Assembly (NCBI RefSeq): GCF_041737375.1
Contig: NZ_JBGSRV010000003.1
Location: 124,001 to 188,000, forward strand
Direction of reading: 5' to 3'
From: Vampirovibrio sp041737375
Lineage (GTDB): Bacteria > Cyanobacteriota > Vampirovibrionia > Vampirovibrionales > Vampirovibrionaceae
DNA length: 64,000 nucleotides
The notes under the pieces were generated by a model. It was not told where the DNA came from and made no database searches. It was given only the letters and a program-made list of their open reading frames with translations. Below, in pieces: positions 35,990 to 45,757 of this stretch. Positions within the stretch are counted from its first letter, which is position 1; the number at the start of each line of letters is the position of its first letter. Both the position numbers and the translations under genes were made by a program.

Positions 35990-36942
35990 GTGGCCTCCGA
36001 GGGATGCTCTCTGGCTTGCCGAAACGCTTCCAAATCCCACTCAATCACTGCGTTGCCGGTACCAATCACCGAACCATAGGCATGCACCTCTGCGGGCATG
36101 GCCGGAAAGCCCATGGCCGATAACATCCACATTAAAGAACCTGCCTTAACCTCGGCTGCGGTTTTCGCCATAAATTCGGGCAAAATGGCCTGCACAGCAT
36201 CCAGATCGCCTTGACGGAGCAGATCCACAAACTTCATATCCCATAAGTATTGCTCAAAGCTATAAACCGCTTCCTTGCTCATATCTTCAGGAATCTCGGG
36301 TTCCCGATCAAAATGCAGGTGAGACAAGGTATTACTGGCCACCACCACGGCCCGCCTGCCAGTTTTCTTAATGGCCTGAGCAGTGGCCTGCCCCAGCTTG
36401 ATCATTTGATCCTGAGCGTCATCGTGGCTGAAATAGTAAGGCGAATTATTGGCCGAAATCCCCAGCACCGGAATGTCCCAATGGGGGTTGAGCATATGCA
36501 GGGATACAATGGTGCCATAATCCACCCGAAAATGAGGATTCACCATTTTTTGAGCCTGCAAGCCCATGGCGGTGGCTTCCGCAACGCAAGCCTCAGCCAG
36601 TTCAACATCAATGTCCATTTCAAAGGCATACTGAAACAGATGGGGAAAAATAGGATCCACCGACAGGCCCGACAACTTGGGAACGCTTAAAAAATGATGG
36701 CCCACCACGGTTTGCCAGTGCGGACTATGCACGATAATCACATCCGGCTTCAGCTTCCTGATTTTATCCCGGCAACGTTGATAGCCCCAACGCAAATTTT
36801 CCCACCCGCCTTGTGAGCGGGGGATATTTTGGGGCGGATTTTCAGCGTAAACCAAATGAGGCGGATGAGGGGCCAAAAAACCCGCCACAATGCTCCCCAA
36901 GCCGGAATGGCCGACATCCGTAATTGGCTTCAAATTTCCCAC
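35974..36942 (-). CDS. amnB: 2-Aminophenol 1,6-dioxygenase beta (catalytic) subunit
   Basis: A 322-residue catalytic subunit of a non-haem Fe(II) extradiol dioxygenase that opens 2-aminophenol between C1 and C6. GFLAPHPPHLVYAENPPQN (His26, equivalent to AmnB His13), VIIVHSPHW (His75, equivalent to His62), NPHFRVDYGTI, SANNSPYY and IPEDMSKE match AmnB closely. The GTG at 36942 is chosen because AGGAGG lies six bases upstream. Four genes follow in order beta, alpha, deaminase, dehydrogenase. Protocatechuate- or other LigB-type substrates are less likely given this context. Confidence 0.92.
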   Translation of the reverse strand: MGNLKPITDVGHSGLGSIVAGFLAPHPPHLVYAENPPQNIPRSQGGWENLRWGYQRCRDKIRKLKPDVIIVHSPHWQTVVGHHFLSVPKLSGLSVDPIFPHLFQYAFEMDIDVELAEACVAEATAMGLQAQKMVNPHFRVDYGTIVSLHMLNPHWDIPVLGISANNSPYYFSHDDAQDQMIKLGQATAQAIKKTGRRAVVVASNTLSHLHFDREPEIPEDMSKEAVYSFEQYLWDMKFVDLLRQGDLDAVQAILPEFMAKTAAEVKAGSLMWMLSAMGFPAMPAEVHAYGSVIGTGNAVIEWDLEAFRQAREHPSEATCPVS

Positions 36943-37209
36943 AGCAGTCCTCCTGGAAAAAGCTGGCTTCCACGCTTCAAAGTGAACCCTTCTGGCAAGC
37001 TGGCAAGCCGCCGGGTGCTTGATTACGGGCACCCGGATGTTGACCTGATTATCAGCTCAACATGACGATTTGTAAACCGCAGGACCCGGAAAGGATATTG
37101 AAACGAAGCCGGAGCCGATCAAAAACCGGCACAAAATACGGTTTTTGATCGGCGAAACGGCAATGTGATAAAACCAGTTCTCTCTGGAGAACACTCCCCC
37201 TGTGGTGCG

Positions 37210-37428
37210 TTAGGATGCGGGTGTCGAGCTTTTATCGACAGGACGGGCGCTTTTCTTGGATCGCGCTTGCCCACTGGCCTGTCCCCCTTTTTTACCGGCA
37301 GCTCTAGCCTCTTCAGAGGTGAATTGATGAGCAGTTCCCTTTTGATGGGCTGCCTTTCCCCCTTTACTGGCAATTTCTCGCTGCTTTTCGGGAGACATGG
37401 AGGCGAATCCACGTTGACTGTTACCCAT
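37210..37428 (-). CDS. KGG-repeat stress protein (YciG/GsiB-like)
   Basis: A 72-residue hydrophilic protein with the general-stress repeat: FASMSPEKQREIASKGGKAAH, then FTSEEARAAGKKGGQASGQ. Such proteins are intrinsically disordered and induced by stress. The C-terminus is Lys/Ser/Arg-rich. GGAGGA lies upstream of the ATG. It stands alone. Confidence 0.85.
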   Translation of the reverse strand: MGNSQRGFASMSPEKQREIASKGGKAAHQKGTAHQFTSEEARAAGKKGGQASGQARSKKSARPVDKSSTPAS

Positions 37429-38021
37429 AACCTTGTTTCCTCCAACATAACTGAAACCTGTTTAACAACAACACCTTACAGTCATTCGATCCTTCGATTA
37501 TTCGCCTGGATTTGGCAATCAAAGGAAAACCCAATTAGACAAGTCCTATAATGCAGCAGTAAAGAAAGGCATCCAATTAGTGCATCGGTTAAGTTTCAAA
37601 GGACCTCAGAGGAATTGACAATAAGCCTGCGACCTTCAACCAAAAATTTAATTGCCCTATGCCATTCAAACCTTAAGGGCTCTCTGCCATTGAATCGTTC
37701 CTGAATCCCCAATCACTCTTCATTAAAATTTACGCAACTACCTAACCGCTCCCCCCCAAAAGATGGAGTATAGCCTGCAAAAAATAACCACCTTGCCCCC
37801 TAGCTTGAAACCCGTGAATTAGATTATGATGTAAAAAGCTTTCTATCTTCTTAACTCAATGTGCCCGCATATTCAACTTTTAAGCGGTTGATTCGCGGTT
37901 TGCCCGCTTCGGCTTTGGCAAGCTGGTAATCTCAGGCAATTAGCCCTGCTGCGATCACCCTTCACTCCATTGGATTAAGATTGATGGCTTTTAATTTAGC
38001 GACTGAAGGAGTTTTTCCGCG
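37429..38021. other. Long intergenic region without identified features
   Basis: This 593-base gap between divergent genes contains no credible coding frame, tRNA or strong hairpin. TTGACA at about 37616 resembles a -35 box without a good -10. The upstream regions of both flanking genes must lie here. Confidence 0.5.
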
Positions 38022-38996
38022 ATGGAAAACAGGGTCCGCATGTGGGTATCATGCGAAAAAAATATCATTAGTACCGCGCTTTGCGGCTTATTGCTCGGCA
38101 GTCTGCTGTTGCCGCAAGCGCAGGCAGAAAAGCGGCTTCAATCGCCCAATGAGCCTATTGATATCAAACTGAACCAAACCTTAAGCTCACAACAGTCTAA
38201 AGTGGGCGATGCCTTTGAAGGAGCCTTGACAGATACCTATCGCCTGGGAGAAAAAGAACTTCCAGTCGGAACCCTGGTAAAAGGAAGCGTACAAGGGGGC
38301 CATGGCTCCAGGATTATGGGCATGCCCGGTTATGTGGCTCTGGATATTCAGGAGGCGGTTCTGCCTTCGGGGGCCGTGTACCACTTTGAAAAAGATGGTG
38401 AAAGCCTGAAAACCAAAAAGTATCACAATCCAAAGGCTGGCACCGGCAAAAATTTTGTCATGGCAGCCATTCCTTTTTCCGCCATCAGCGCGCTGGATGC
38501 GGTTCCACTTAAATACGCCGCGGGCATGAGCTTTTGGCAAATCGCCCCCATTTCTCTGGCCGCCCGGATGGCACTGGGGGTTGGGCTGGAAAGCAGTCAA
38601 AAATACCGCACCCTCAAGGGAACCCATCATCGCAGGTCAACCCGCATTGGTTATGGCATGCTGCGGGGCACTGGCTTAACAGGCGCTTACCGGATGGTGA
38701 CCACCGGCCCGGAACCCGACCTGAAGGAAGGCACCGTCATTTCGGTTCACCTGCCCAAAAAGCACATGCAGAAGCTATTTGAAGCGGGAGACAGCGTTAA
38801 AACGGTTGACGCCACGGAATCCACACCAGTGAACACCGAAGCGCTAGAGCCTGCTGAAACTGAAACCCAGAGCTTTGAAACGGTGCGTGGTACGCTGCCT
38901 TCCACGCTGTCCAAAAACGCCGCCGACCAAACGGTGACCCCGCCCACCGATATCACCGAGCATCCCCCCATAGAGCCTCAACCCTTAAAAAACTAA
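38022..38996 (+). CDS. Unknown secreted protein
   Basis: A 324-residue protein with a rather long signal peptide (IISTALCGLLLGSLLLPQAQA, about residues 15-35). Residues ~45-130 form a beta-rich domain (IDIKLNQTLSSQQSKVGDAF, LPVGTLVKGSVQGG) reminiscent of small surface-exposed SH3-like or TraB-pilus-like folds. A hydrophobic/basic middle follows, then a Pro/Thr/Glu-rich tail. No family can be named. GAAGGAG lies upstream of the ATG. It ends at a perfect inverted repeat. Confidence 0.75.
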   Translation: MENRVRMWVSCEKNIISTALCGLLLGSLLLPQAQAEKRLQSPNEPIDIKLNQTLSSQQSKVGDAFEGALTDTYRLGEKELPVGTLVKGSVQGGHGSRIMGMPGYVALDIQEAVLPSGAVYHFEKDGESLKTKKYHNPKAGTGKNFVMAAIPFSAISALDAVPLKYAAGMSFWQIAPISLAARMALGVGLESSQKYRTLKGTHHRRSTRIGYGMLRGTGLTGAYRMVTTGPEPDLKEGTVISVHLPKKHMQKLFEAGDSVKTVDATESTPVNTEALEPAETETQSFETVRGTLPSTLSKNAADQTVTPPTDITEHPPIEPQPLKN

Positions 38997-39020
38997 ACCC
39001 GGCTTTATCACAGAACAATC

Positions 39021-39068
39021 ATTCAAAAATCCGCTGCCTGCCATTGCGCTACCAGCGGATTTTTGAAT
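39021..39068. terminator. 16-bp perfect inverted repeat, terminator
   Basis: ATTCAAAAATCCGCTG and CAGCGGATTTTTGAAT are perfectly complementary with a 16-base loop. The right arm contains T5. It lies 25 bases after the stop at 38996 and can work in both directions. Confidence 0.75.
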
Positions 39069-39220
39069 GGTCGGGTTTAGCGCCACCCACCCATTGCGAG
39101 GCTCTGCTTTTAAAGTTAGAGTGGTTTTGCCGCATCAGTTTTTTTGCCTTATGAGTTTTTTGACCCTGTCAGCACCTCATTTCAATCACTGCATGCCGAT
39201 TTCAGCAAGGAGTAACCCCC

Positions 39221-39625
39221 ATGACCGTGACAGTTACCACATTGCCCAAAGAAGGTTTTAGACAAACCATTACCAGCGGGCCGCATACCTTTTTTTCAGA
39301 TTTACCCGCCGAAAAAGGGGGACAGGATACCGCCGCTGACCCCCATCAGCTTTTTTATGCGGGCTGGGGAGCCTGCACCAACATGACCCTACAGCTTTAC
39401 TGCCGTAAAAAAGGCTGGCCGCTGCAATCAGTCAGCACCCATTTTGAGGAAGATAAACAGGGCAGTAAGCCCTCCATCCGCAAGCGTATTGAAATCAAGG
39501 GCAATTTTGATGAAGCTCAACTGAGCCGACTCAAGCAAATTGCCGAAAAATGCCCGGTCAATCGCCTCATCGTCAACCCCAAACAAATTCAGGTGGATCT
39601 GGTGCATCAAGATTCCGACGCCTGA
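39221..39625 (+). CDS. OsmC-family peroxiredoxin-like protein
   Basis: A 134-residue OsmC/Ohr-superfamily protein. The two redox cysteines are in WGACTNMTLQLYC and EKCPVNRLI, at the expected spacing. The family reduces organic hydroperoxides in the cytoplasm. AAGGAG lies nine bases before the ATG. The closest type is the OsmC/YhfA branch rather than Ohr. Confidence 0.9.
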   Translation: MTVTVTTLPKEGFRQTITSGPHTFFSDLPAEKGGQDTAADPHQLFYAGWGACTNMTLQLYCRKKGWPLQSVSTHFEEDKQGSKPSIRKRIEIKGNFDEAQLSRLKQIAEKCPVNRLIVNPKQIQVDLVHQDSDA

Positions 39626-39868
39626 TTAAAACCACAAGAGGAAGCACAGGCGTTTTTAAGTCCATACGCCTGCTTATTCAACAGGATAACCAAGTGAGCA
39701 ATTGGCTGACCCTACAAAACAGCCTAACGGGTCTGTAAGCCCTTTGAAAGTGTGAACAGGCAGGGAATTGATTGCCCCTTTACGATTCCTCTATGCTGGT
39801 GTCCTTCAAGCACCTTACAGCCTGTTGCATCAGTATCACAAGTGTCTGCAAAAAAAGGGGTCAACGCC

Positions 39869-40066
39869 ATGCCCACTTACTCGCCCACTCAACCCAATTG
39901 GCCGCTGGCTTGTCAAAAACTAAAAGAAGCCTATGGCATTTTGAATGATGAGGATTTGCGCTATGAACCGGGGCAGGAACAGCAATTAAAAGCCCGGCTG
40001 GCCCTTCGCTTGCAACGGGACCCGCTTCAAATTCAACGGTTGCTGGAAAGCTTCGGCATTAGCTAA
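39869..40066 (+). CDS. CsbD-like small stress protein
   Basis: A 65-residue protein whose core (NWPLACQKLKEAYGILNDEDL, then QQLKARLALRLQRDP, RLLESF) follows the CsbD-like pattern of W...KLKxxxGxLxDxDL. The start at 39869 has AAAGGGG upstream; the frame is open earlier but without support. The function of the family is a poorly defined general stress response. Confidence 0.72.
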   Translation: MPTYSPTQPNWPLACQKLKEAYGILNDEDLRYEPGQEQQLKARLALRLQRDPLQIQRLLESFGIS

Positions 40067-40166
40067 CCCGATGCCAAGCAGGGTTGAGCCTTTGCAGCGT
40101 TGAGAAGCCCCAGCCCCATTGGGGTAAGCAAGCCGAGGCTTTACCTATAACGCATGGCCGCCTTAG

Positions 40167-41474
40167 TTAGGAAATGGCCTGCTCGGCGGCCTCCAGGGTT
40201 TTTTGAATATCCGCCTCGGTATGAGCCAAGGACAAAAATCCGGCTTCAAACTGGGAAGGTGCCAAATAAACGCCCCGATCCAGCATGCCCCAGAAAAAGC
40301 GGTTAAAGCGCTCTTTATCAAACCGGCAAACATCCTGATAGTTCAAGGCGGGGCCGTCCACAAAAAACAGGGTCATCATAGGACCCACCCCGGTAATGTA
40401 GTGAGGAATGCCCTTGCGCTCGCAAATGGCCCTTAACCCTTGCCCCAGCTGGCCGCTAATGTCCTCCAGCCGCTCGTAAGTACCGGGCTGGCGCAGCAAA
40501 TTCAGAGTTTCCAACCCAGCCGCCATGGCCAATGGATTGCCCGACAAAGTGCCGGCCTGATACATGGGGCCATCGGGCGCTACCTGAGCCATAATTTCCA
40601 GCTTACCCCCGTAGGCGCCCACTGGCAGGCCGCCCCCAATAATTTTTCCCAAACAGGTAATATCCGGGGTTACTCCGTAGCGTTGCTGAGCGCCACCGGG
40701 GGCCAAGCGAAAGCCGGTCATCACCTCATCAAAAATCAAACAGGCCCCGCTATCGGTGGCCAAATCCCGTAAGCCTTCCAAAAATCCGGGTTCCGGGGGA
40801 ATACAACCCATGTTTCCGGCCACCGGCTCAATCAGGATGGCGGCCACCTGATTGGAATAGCGTTCCAGCAACTGTTGCACCGAGTTCAAATCATTAAACC
40901 GGGCATTCAGGGTTTCTGCGGCAGTGGAGGCAGGCACACCGGCACTGTCCGGCACACCCTGAGTGGCGGCTCCCGATCCGGCCTTTACCAGCAGATAATC
41001 GGAATGCCCGTGATAGCAGCCTTCAAACTTGATGATTTTAGTGCGCCCGGTATAGGCCCGAGCCAAACGAATGGCGCTCATCACCGCCTCGGTTCCCGAG
41101 CTGACAAAGCGAACCTTCTCGATGGAAGGAACCATATCAATGACCAAATTGGCCATTTCGGTTTCCATTAAGGTAGGCGCCCCAAAACTGGTGCCATTTT
41201 CGGCCACGGCCTGAATGCGCTGGATCACCTGAGGGTGAGCGTGTCCCAGAATGGCTGGCCCCCAGCTTCCCACGTAATCAATATACTGATTTCCATCCAA
41301 ATCCCATAAATAAGCCCCCTTGGCCTTTTGAATGAAAACCGGCGTGCCTCCCACCGAGCGAAAGGCCCGCACCGGACTATTCACACCACCTGGCAGTACT
41401 TTCCGGGCTTCCTCAAAGGCGGCCTGAGATAGAGCGCGTTTGTGAGTGGCTACGGATGAATTCGGCTGGCTCAT
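40167..41474 (-). CDS. hemL: Glutamate-1-semialdehyde 2,1-aminomutase
   Basis: PLP enzyme of the C5 route to 5-aminolevulinate for tetrapyrroles. Of its 435 residues, PGGVNSPVRAFRSVGG, YIDYVGSWGPAILGH, SSGTEAVMSAIRLAR, KFEGCYHGHSD and CLGKIIGGGLPVGAYGG (cofactor Lys) are diagnostic and distinguish it from ordinary class III aminotransferases. The ATG at 41474 has GAAGGAG upstream. It implies tRNA-dependent haem synthesis, as in cyanobacterial relatives. Confidence 0.97.
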   Translation of the reverse strand: MSQPNSSVATHKRALSQAAFEEARKVLPGGVNSPVRAFRSVGGTPVFIQKAKGAYLWDLDGNQYIDYVGSWGPAILGHAHPQVIQRIQAVAENGTSFGAPTLMETEMANLVIDMVPSIEKVRFVSSGTEAVMSAIRLARAYTGRTKIIKFEGCYHGHSDYLLVKAGSGAATQGVPDSAGVPASTAAETLNARFNDLNSVQQLLERYSNQVAAILIEPVAGNMGCIPPEPGFLEGLRDLATDSGACLIFDEVMTGFRLAPGGAQQRYGVTPDITCLGKIIGGGLPVGAYGGKLEIMAQVAPDGPMYQAGTLSGNPLAMAAGLETLNLLRQPGTYERLEDISGQLGQGLRAICERKGIPHYITGVGPMMTLFFVDGPALNYQDVCRFDKERFNRFFWGMLDRGVYLAPSQFEAGFLSLAHTEADIQKTLEAAEQAIS

Positions 41475-41602
41475 GGGAAACTCCTTCATGATGAATGAGA
41501 CGCTGACGCCTGTTCATCTTACAGTGAAGCACTGCCAATGGCATCAAAAATAGCGCAATGGTTTTTAAATCAGCATCTAAGCAAACACAAGATTGATCTT
41601 TT

Positions 41603-42625
41603 ATGGGCATGTATCCACTTTTTAATGCTTTTCGTTCATCGGGTTACTGGAACCAGATGGCGGGAAAACTGCGGCCCAGTCAACTTTCGGAAAACCATTG
41701 CGCATCCGGCGTCAAACCTCAAAATGGTTTTAGCCCGGCTAATGCGGCCATAAGCACACCCAAGCAACCCTTAGAGCAGGACATCCTGAACATCCCCTTC
41801 CATCAAGGGTCCATCGCTTTATTCAGCGCCACCGACAAAGGACTCATTCGACATGAAATGGCCCGATGTAAATATGGGTTGGGATGGCAGTGGCTGAACC
41901 CCAAAAACAAACTGGCCCTGAAGCATAAAAATGGCGAACTGCGCTTTTCAGATCATCAAGGCAGGCACGCGCCCAAAAATAAAGCACTCATAGTCGGAGA
42001 TTGTCAGCAACTGGCCCATCAGCTGGGGGATCGGTTAACCCAAAGATTCAGAGGGAAATACACCTTCAAAGTAGTGGCCGGCAACAACCGGGTTGACTCC
42101 CAGTGGCAAACTCATTATTTTTTGGTGGGATGGCCCACCCGAAACAACGCCTATTTTATGGCAAAAACCCAAGGCGGCTTGAATCCACTAACCAGAACAT
42201 TTAAAACCCTGATTCCCAAAGAAGCCTTCATCATTGACCCCACCTATCAAGTGATGGGCTATGCGGCTGACACTGAAAAACTGTGCCAGTACATGGCCAA
42301 ACAGCCGCTACAGGACATTCAAGCCACCCCGCTTAAACAGAAGGGCGGCGGCTCCCTGCTTTCGTTTTATGGCCCTGAACAGGTCACGCAGGGTTTTCCA
42401 GTGGGCTTTGCCAAGGATTTAAAACCCGATCATCCCGCTCCCCATGAGGTTGGCTTTGTGTATTTTAAAAAACAGAACCCGCAGGCCCCCCGCCCAGCCA
42501 TCGATTTACAATTCAAATGGGGCTATCAAACACAAGACCAGAAAAGCACCATTGCCCCCGGCTCTGAACTGCACACCATGCTGGGGCGCTTGCAAAAAGC
42601 CGTTCATGCCTATCACCGCCAATAA
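41603..42625 (+). CDS. Hypothetical protein
   Basis: A 340-residue protein I do not recognise. The first ~60 residues are Ser/Asn/Pro-rich. A mixed alpha/beta part follows (FSATDKGLIRHEMARC, KNKALIVGDCQQLAHQLGDRL, FKVVAGNNRV, TLIPKEAFIIDPTYQVMGYA). No signal peptide or membrane span. The start is ATG at 41603 or 41609; neither has a good ribosome binding site. It is divergent from hemL. Confidence 0.65.
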   Translation: MGMYPLFNAFRSSGYWNQMAGKLRPSQLSENHCASGVKPQNGFSPANAAISTPKQPLEQDILNIPFHQGSIALFSATDKGLIRHEMARCKYGLGWQWLNPKNKLALKHKNGELRFSDHQGRHAPKNKALIVGDCQQLAHQLGDRLTQRFRGKYTFKVVAGNNRVDSQWQTHYFLVGWPTRNNAYFMAKTQGGLNPLTRTFKTLIPKEAFIIDPTYQVMGYAADTEKLCQYMAKQPLQDIQATPLKQKGGGSLLSFYGPEQVTQGFPVGFAKDLKPDHPAPHEVGFVYFKKQNPQAPRPAIDLQFKWGYQTQDQKSTIAPGSELHTMLGRLQKAVHAYHRQ

Positions 42626-42716
42626 ATATGGCTAAGGGTGTTTGTTTTCAGCCCATAACCTGGCGCTCAGTCAGAAAGACTTTCACAGGGCCTGATCCAG
42701 TGTTGAGCGCTTTATA

Positions 42717-43424
42717 TTAGGCCGAAGCGGTGCCATGCCCGATGCGCCGAGCTTGTCGGGCCGGGATTAACACCTCATCGGCAATGGCTTTTAAAAACTT
42801 TAAGGCTTCTAAATCCCGGTTAATGGCAGCTTTTAAGGCCATAATGTCCGCAGCGTCCATTTTAAAAACTTCACGGCCAATTTGGCCCTGATTTTCCGCC
42901 CAGAATTTTTTATACAACCGCCGAGCCCGCTCGCAATAGCCATCCATGCCCGAGCGAAACGAAAGCCAATGGTGTAACTGATGCGATAAAAAACCCATGG
43001 TCAGCAACGCATCAGGAATCACAAAAACCCCATTGCTGAAGCTGACGGTGCCATTGGGATGCCTGCCTTTACGCCCCGAAAAAAAGCGATCCTGAACCGA
43101 CAAAACGCGCTGGAGCCAAGTAAAACGAGGGGTCGCTTCCGGCAAAATAAAGCCGGGTTCAAAGCCCAGTATTTTCAATATTACATTGGAGAACGGCCCG
43201 GCCCTTAAAACATACACCGGCGTCTCATAGCGCTCAATCAGTTCCACCAGACCTTGTGGGTCGGTGTAAAAGGCCTGAATGGCCTCTCGGGCGGATGCCG
43301 CCACCTGATTGACCTGCTCCCGTGTTTCGGCCACCCGCTTAAAGGTATCATCCTCAAGCGAAACCGCCCCAGGCTGAATGGGGTTTTGGTGTCCCTGATG
43401 ATGATGATTGGGGTTTGCCACCAC
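42717..43424 (-). CDS. Hypothetical protein
   Basis: A 235-residue protein of unknown function, soluble and mostly helical. It begins with a His/Gln-rich tail (NHHHQGHQNP), includes a Gln/Ala-rich helix (REQVNQVAASAREAIQAF) and a central part with GFLSHQLHHWLSF. The GTG-GTG start at 43424/43421 has AGAGG upstream. No operon partner is evident. Confidence 0.68.
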   Translation of the reverse strand: MVANPNHHHQGHQNPIQPGAVSLEDDTFKRVAETREQVNQVAASAREAIQAFYTDPQGLVELIERYETPVYVLRAGPFSNVILKILGFEPGFILPEATPRFTWLQRVLSVQDRFFSGRKGRHPNGTVSFSNGVFVIPDALLTMGFLSHQLHHWLSFRSGMDGYCERARRLYKKFWAENQGQIGREVFKMDAADIMALKAAINRDLEALKFLKAIADEVLIPARQARRIGHGTASA

Positions 43425-43646
43425 GGGTTTATGCCTCTTATATCAATACCCAAGGGCTTTTTGGACAGTAAGCTGAAAGCGGTGCTAATCCGTTTACAGC
43501 GTCAAGCCTAATCCAATATCCATCCCTGTGATTGCATAAAAACAAACGTTTCCCATTTTGTGCGACTTGCCCGCCAAAATCATTACGTCCCCCTCAGCAA
43601 ACGCCCACAAAAGCCAACAGAAGCAGAATAAAATGGGGTAAGGGTT

Positions 43647-44558
43647 TCAAAAAAACGGTTTATTGGCTGGCCTTGGGGGTGAAAGCATATCTTTCCCCAG
43701 TCTCAGCAGGGCAAGATTTTTCAAGATCCATCCCAGTCCTTTAAATGGCGCCTTGAAGGGGCCCCACATCATGTCAGCCGCTTTTTCCAGGGTCAGTCCG
43801 GCACCGGGCAAGAAGGCATTATAGAACCAGAAGCCCATCCCCCCTTTGGCCCCTGCCTTGAAGGCTCCGCCCATCGTATTGGCCTGAGCCACATCGTGAT
43901 AAACGTTGGCTTTTAAAAACTGTTTACTGCTTAAAACCTGACCAATTCGGCTGTCTTTGCTCACCTTCAAATAGCGTCCCACCAGCCCGCCCAGCATTTT
44001 GGGATAACCGGCACGAACATTCAAGGCGTCATCAATGAATACGTTCCATTTGTTTAACAGATCGTACTGCCCTTTCAGGTTCTCCCGGTTCCGAAAGCCT
44101 TCCCGAAAATCCTGAAAACTTTTCATGGCCGGGGGCAAATTATGCGGCTGAACCCCACTGGCAATGCGCCGTCCCAGCTTGCCCGAGGCATAGGAAAGGG
44201 GCAGGCTTCCCAGCGTCACCAGCCAACCCAGCGGGCCGGTCACAAAGGCAAAACCCAACAGGGGAGGCACCACATCTTCCAGAATAAAACCGGTGGTCAG
44301 TCGCACCTTATCCCCAAACAAGCCGCTTTTACCAGTTTCGGGGGTGGTTGGCCGGGACTGAGGATCTGATTTTGAAGGGGCCGCCGCATGCTTGAACGAA
44401 TCCCCTGCTTTTTGCTTGTGCAGCGGATCAAACGGCAACGGGGTTTCCCGATTGGCGGCTGAATCCGACGATTTCCCGGCAAAAGCAACCCTACCAACCG
44501 GCTTGAATGCCTCTGAGCGAGGCTGAAATGAATTCGGTTGGGTGGGTAGGGATGACAT
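43647..44558 (-). CDS. Unknown tailed membrane-associated protein
   Basis: A 303-residue protein. The N-terminal ~100 residues are a Ser/Pro/Gln/Lys tail (SLPTQPNSFQPRSEAF, VAFAGKSSDS), followed by two hydrophobic segments (PPLLGFAFVTGPLGWLVTLG; GMGFWFYNAFLPGAGLT) and basic helical parts. The arrangement resembles the tailed proteins at 3.6-7.4 kb. The ATG at 44558 is chosen by analogy and by GGAG upstream; a GTG at 44654 would add 32 residues. Function unknown. Confidence 0.72.
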   Translation of the reverse strand: MSSLPTQPNSFQPRSEAFKPVGRVAFAGKSSDSAANRETPLPFDPLHKQKAGDSFKHAAAPSKSDPQSRPTTPETGKSGLFGDKVRLTTGFILEDVVPPLLGFAFVTGPLGWLVTLGSLPLSYASGKLGRRIASGVQPHNLPPAMKSFQDFREGFRNRENLKGQYDLLNKWNVFIDDALNVRAGYPKMLGGLVGRYLKVSKDSRIGQVLSSKQFLKANVYHDVAQANTMGGAFKAGAKGGMGFWFYNAFLPGAGLTLEKAADMMWGPFKAPFKGLGWILKNLALLRLGKDMLSPPRPANKPFF

Positions 44559-44736
44559 GGGCAGAGAACTCCAGACCGGATTGAGGGCCTTTAAAATCAC
44601 TTTTTCCGTGATTTTTGCTGTATCTGATTCGATAAGCTGCTTTAGTAAACCCACTCAACCTGTTTTGGTGTGCTTTTGTTAAAAAAGCTTAAACCCTATA
44701 AAGACATCAAGCCCAGAAAAAGAAGAGATTAAGTGT

Positions 44737-45723
44737 TTAACGAACCAGCAAGCCTTGTTGTGCGTACCAACCCACGGTGCGTTGAATACCCTCTTCTAGC
44801 CCGTAGCGGGGAACTTGCCCCGTGGCCTGATACCATGAGTGCGATGAGCAGGCAAAGTATCGCTCAAACAAAATGCGTAACATCAAACTATCAGGCTGGG
44901 CTTGATACCAGCGGCTTTGATACCGGCCCAAACGGGCGGCATGCTGGCCCTGATTGCGCCATGAAACGCCCAATGCCGAGGCCAACAATTGATAAGCCTT
45001 ATCCACCCCCACCGGCTGGGGATTGGCGATTAAAAAACGCTGATTCAGGGTATTGGGATGAAATGCGGCCAGCCACAGCGCCTGGGCCAAATCTTCCACA
45101 TAAATTTCACTGACCTCCCCCGGAAACGGAAAGCGGGTATAGCTTTTGCCCGATACCATATCCCGAATCAGTCGATCCAGACTGGAGTTAGGACGAGCGT
45201 GAGGGCCGTAAATATAGGCGGGAATTAAAATGGTATGGGGCAGGCCGCTGCTTTGAATGATTTGCTCGGCCTGTAGCTTGGACTTGCCATAATCCGTATG
45301 GGGTTGAGGCAGCGACTGTTCGTTCAGTAAGTGTGTGGCAGGGCTTTCCCATGGGCGGTCGATGGCCGAAATGCTGCTGACATAAACCAAGCGCTCCAGC
45401 CGATCGCTCATGTGCAAGGTGTCGGTTAAACACCGGGTGGCCTCGGTATTTTGTTGGTAAAATTCCGGGCCATTTCTCAGGCCAACCAGAGCCGCCAAAT
45501 GAAAAACCCGCTCCGCTTGCCGAAGGGAATCCCGATACGTTTCTGGCGCTAACAAATCGCCCGCCAACCAGTGCACATTGCGGGGTATTTCCGGCCACTG
45601 CTGGCTTGCTTTAACCGGATCGCGAACCAGACAAGTGATGGCGTAATCCGGGTAATGCCGAACCAGATGATTCAAAAAATTTCGGCCTAAAAAACCGGTG
45701 GCTCCCGAAATCCAGAGGGTCAT
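44737..45723 (-). CDS. NAD(P)-dependent epimerase/dehydratase (extended SDR)
   Basis: A 328-residue Rossmann-fold enzyme. GATGFLGRNFL binds the nucleotide, HLAALVGLR and YVSSISAID follow, and the catalytic YGKSK (YxxxK) is intact. A C-terminal substrate domain is present. The closest types act on nucleotide sugars, flavonols or hopanoid intermediates; the substrate is not decidable. AAAGGA lies 7 bases before the ATG at 45723. It follows two same-strand genes, probably as an operon. Confidence 0.88.
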   Translation of the reverse strand: MTLWISGATGFLGRNFLNHLVRHYPDYAITCLVRDPVKASQQWPEIPRNVHWLAGDLLAPETYRDSLRQAERVFHLAALVGLRNGPEFYQQNTEATRCLTDTLHMSDRLERLVYVSSISAIDRPWESPATHLLNEQSLPQPHTDYGKSKLQAEQIIQSSGLPHTILIPAYIYGPHARPNSSLDRLIRDMVSGKSYTRFPFPGEVSEIYVEDLAQALWLAAFHPNTLNQRFLIANPQPVGVDKAYQLLASALGVSWRNQGQHAARLGRYQSRWYQAQPDSLMLRILFERYFACSSHSWYQATGQVPRYGLEEGIQRTVGWYAQQGLLVR

Positions 45724-45757
45724 TTTGAATCCTTTAGTAGGCTCCCTAGCAGGCCCC

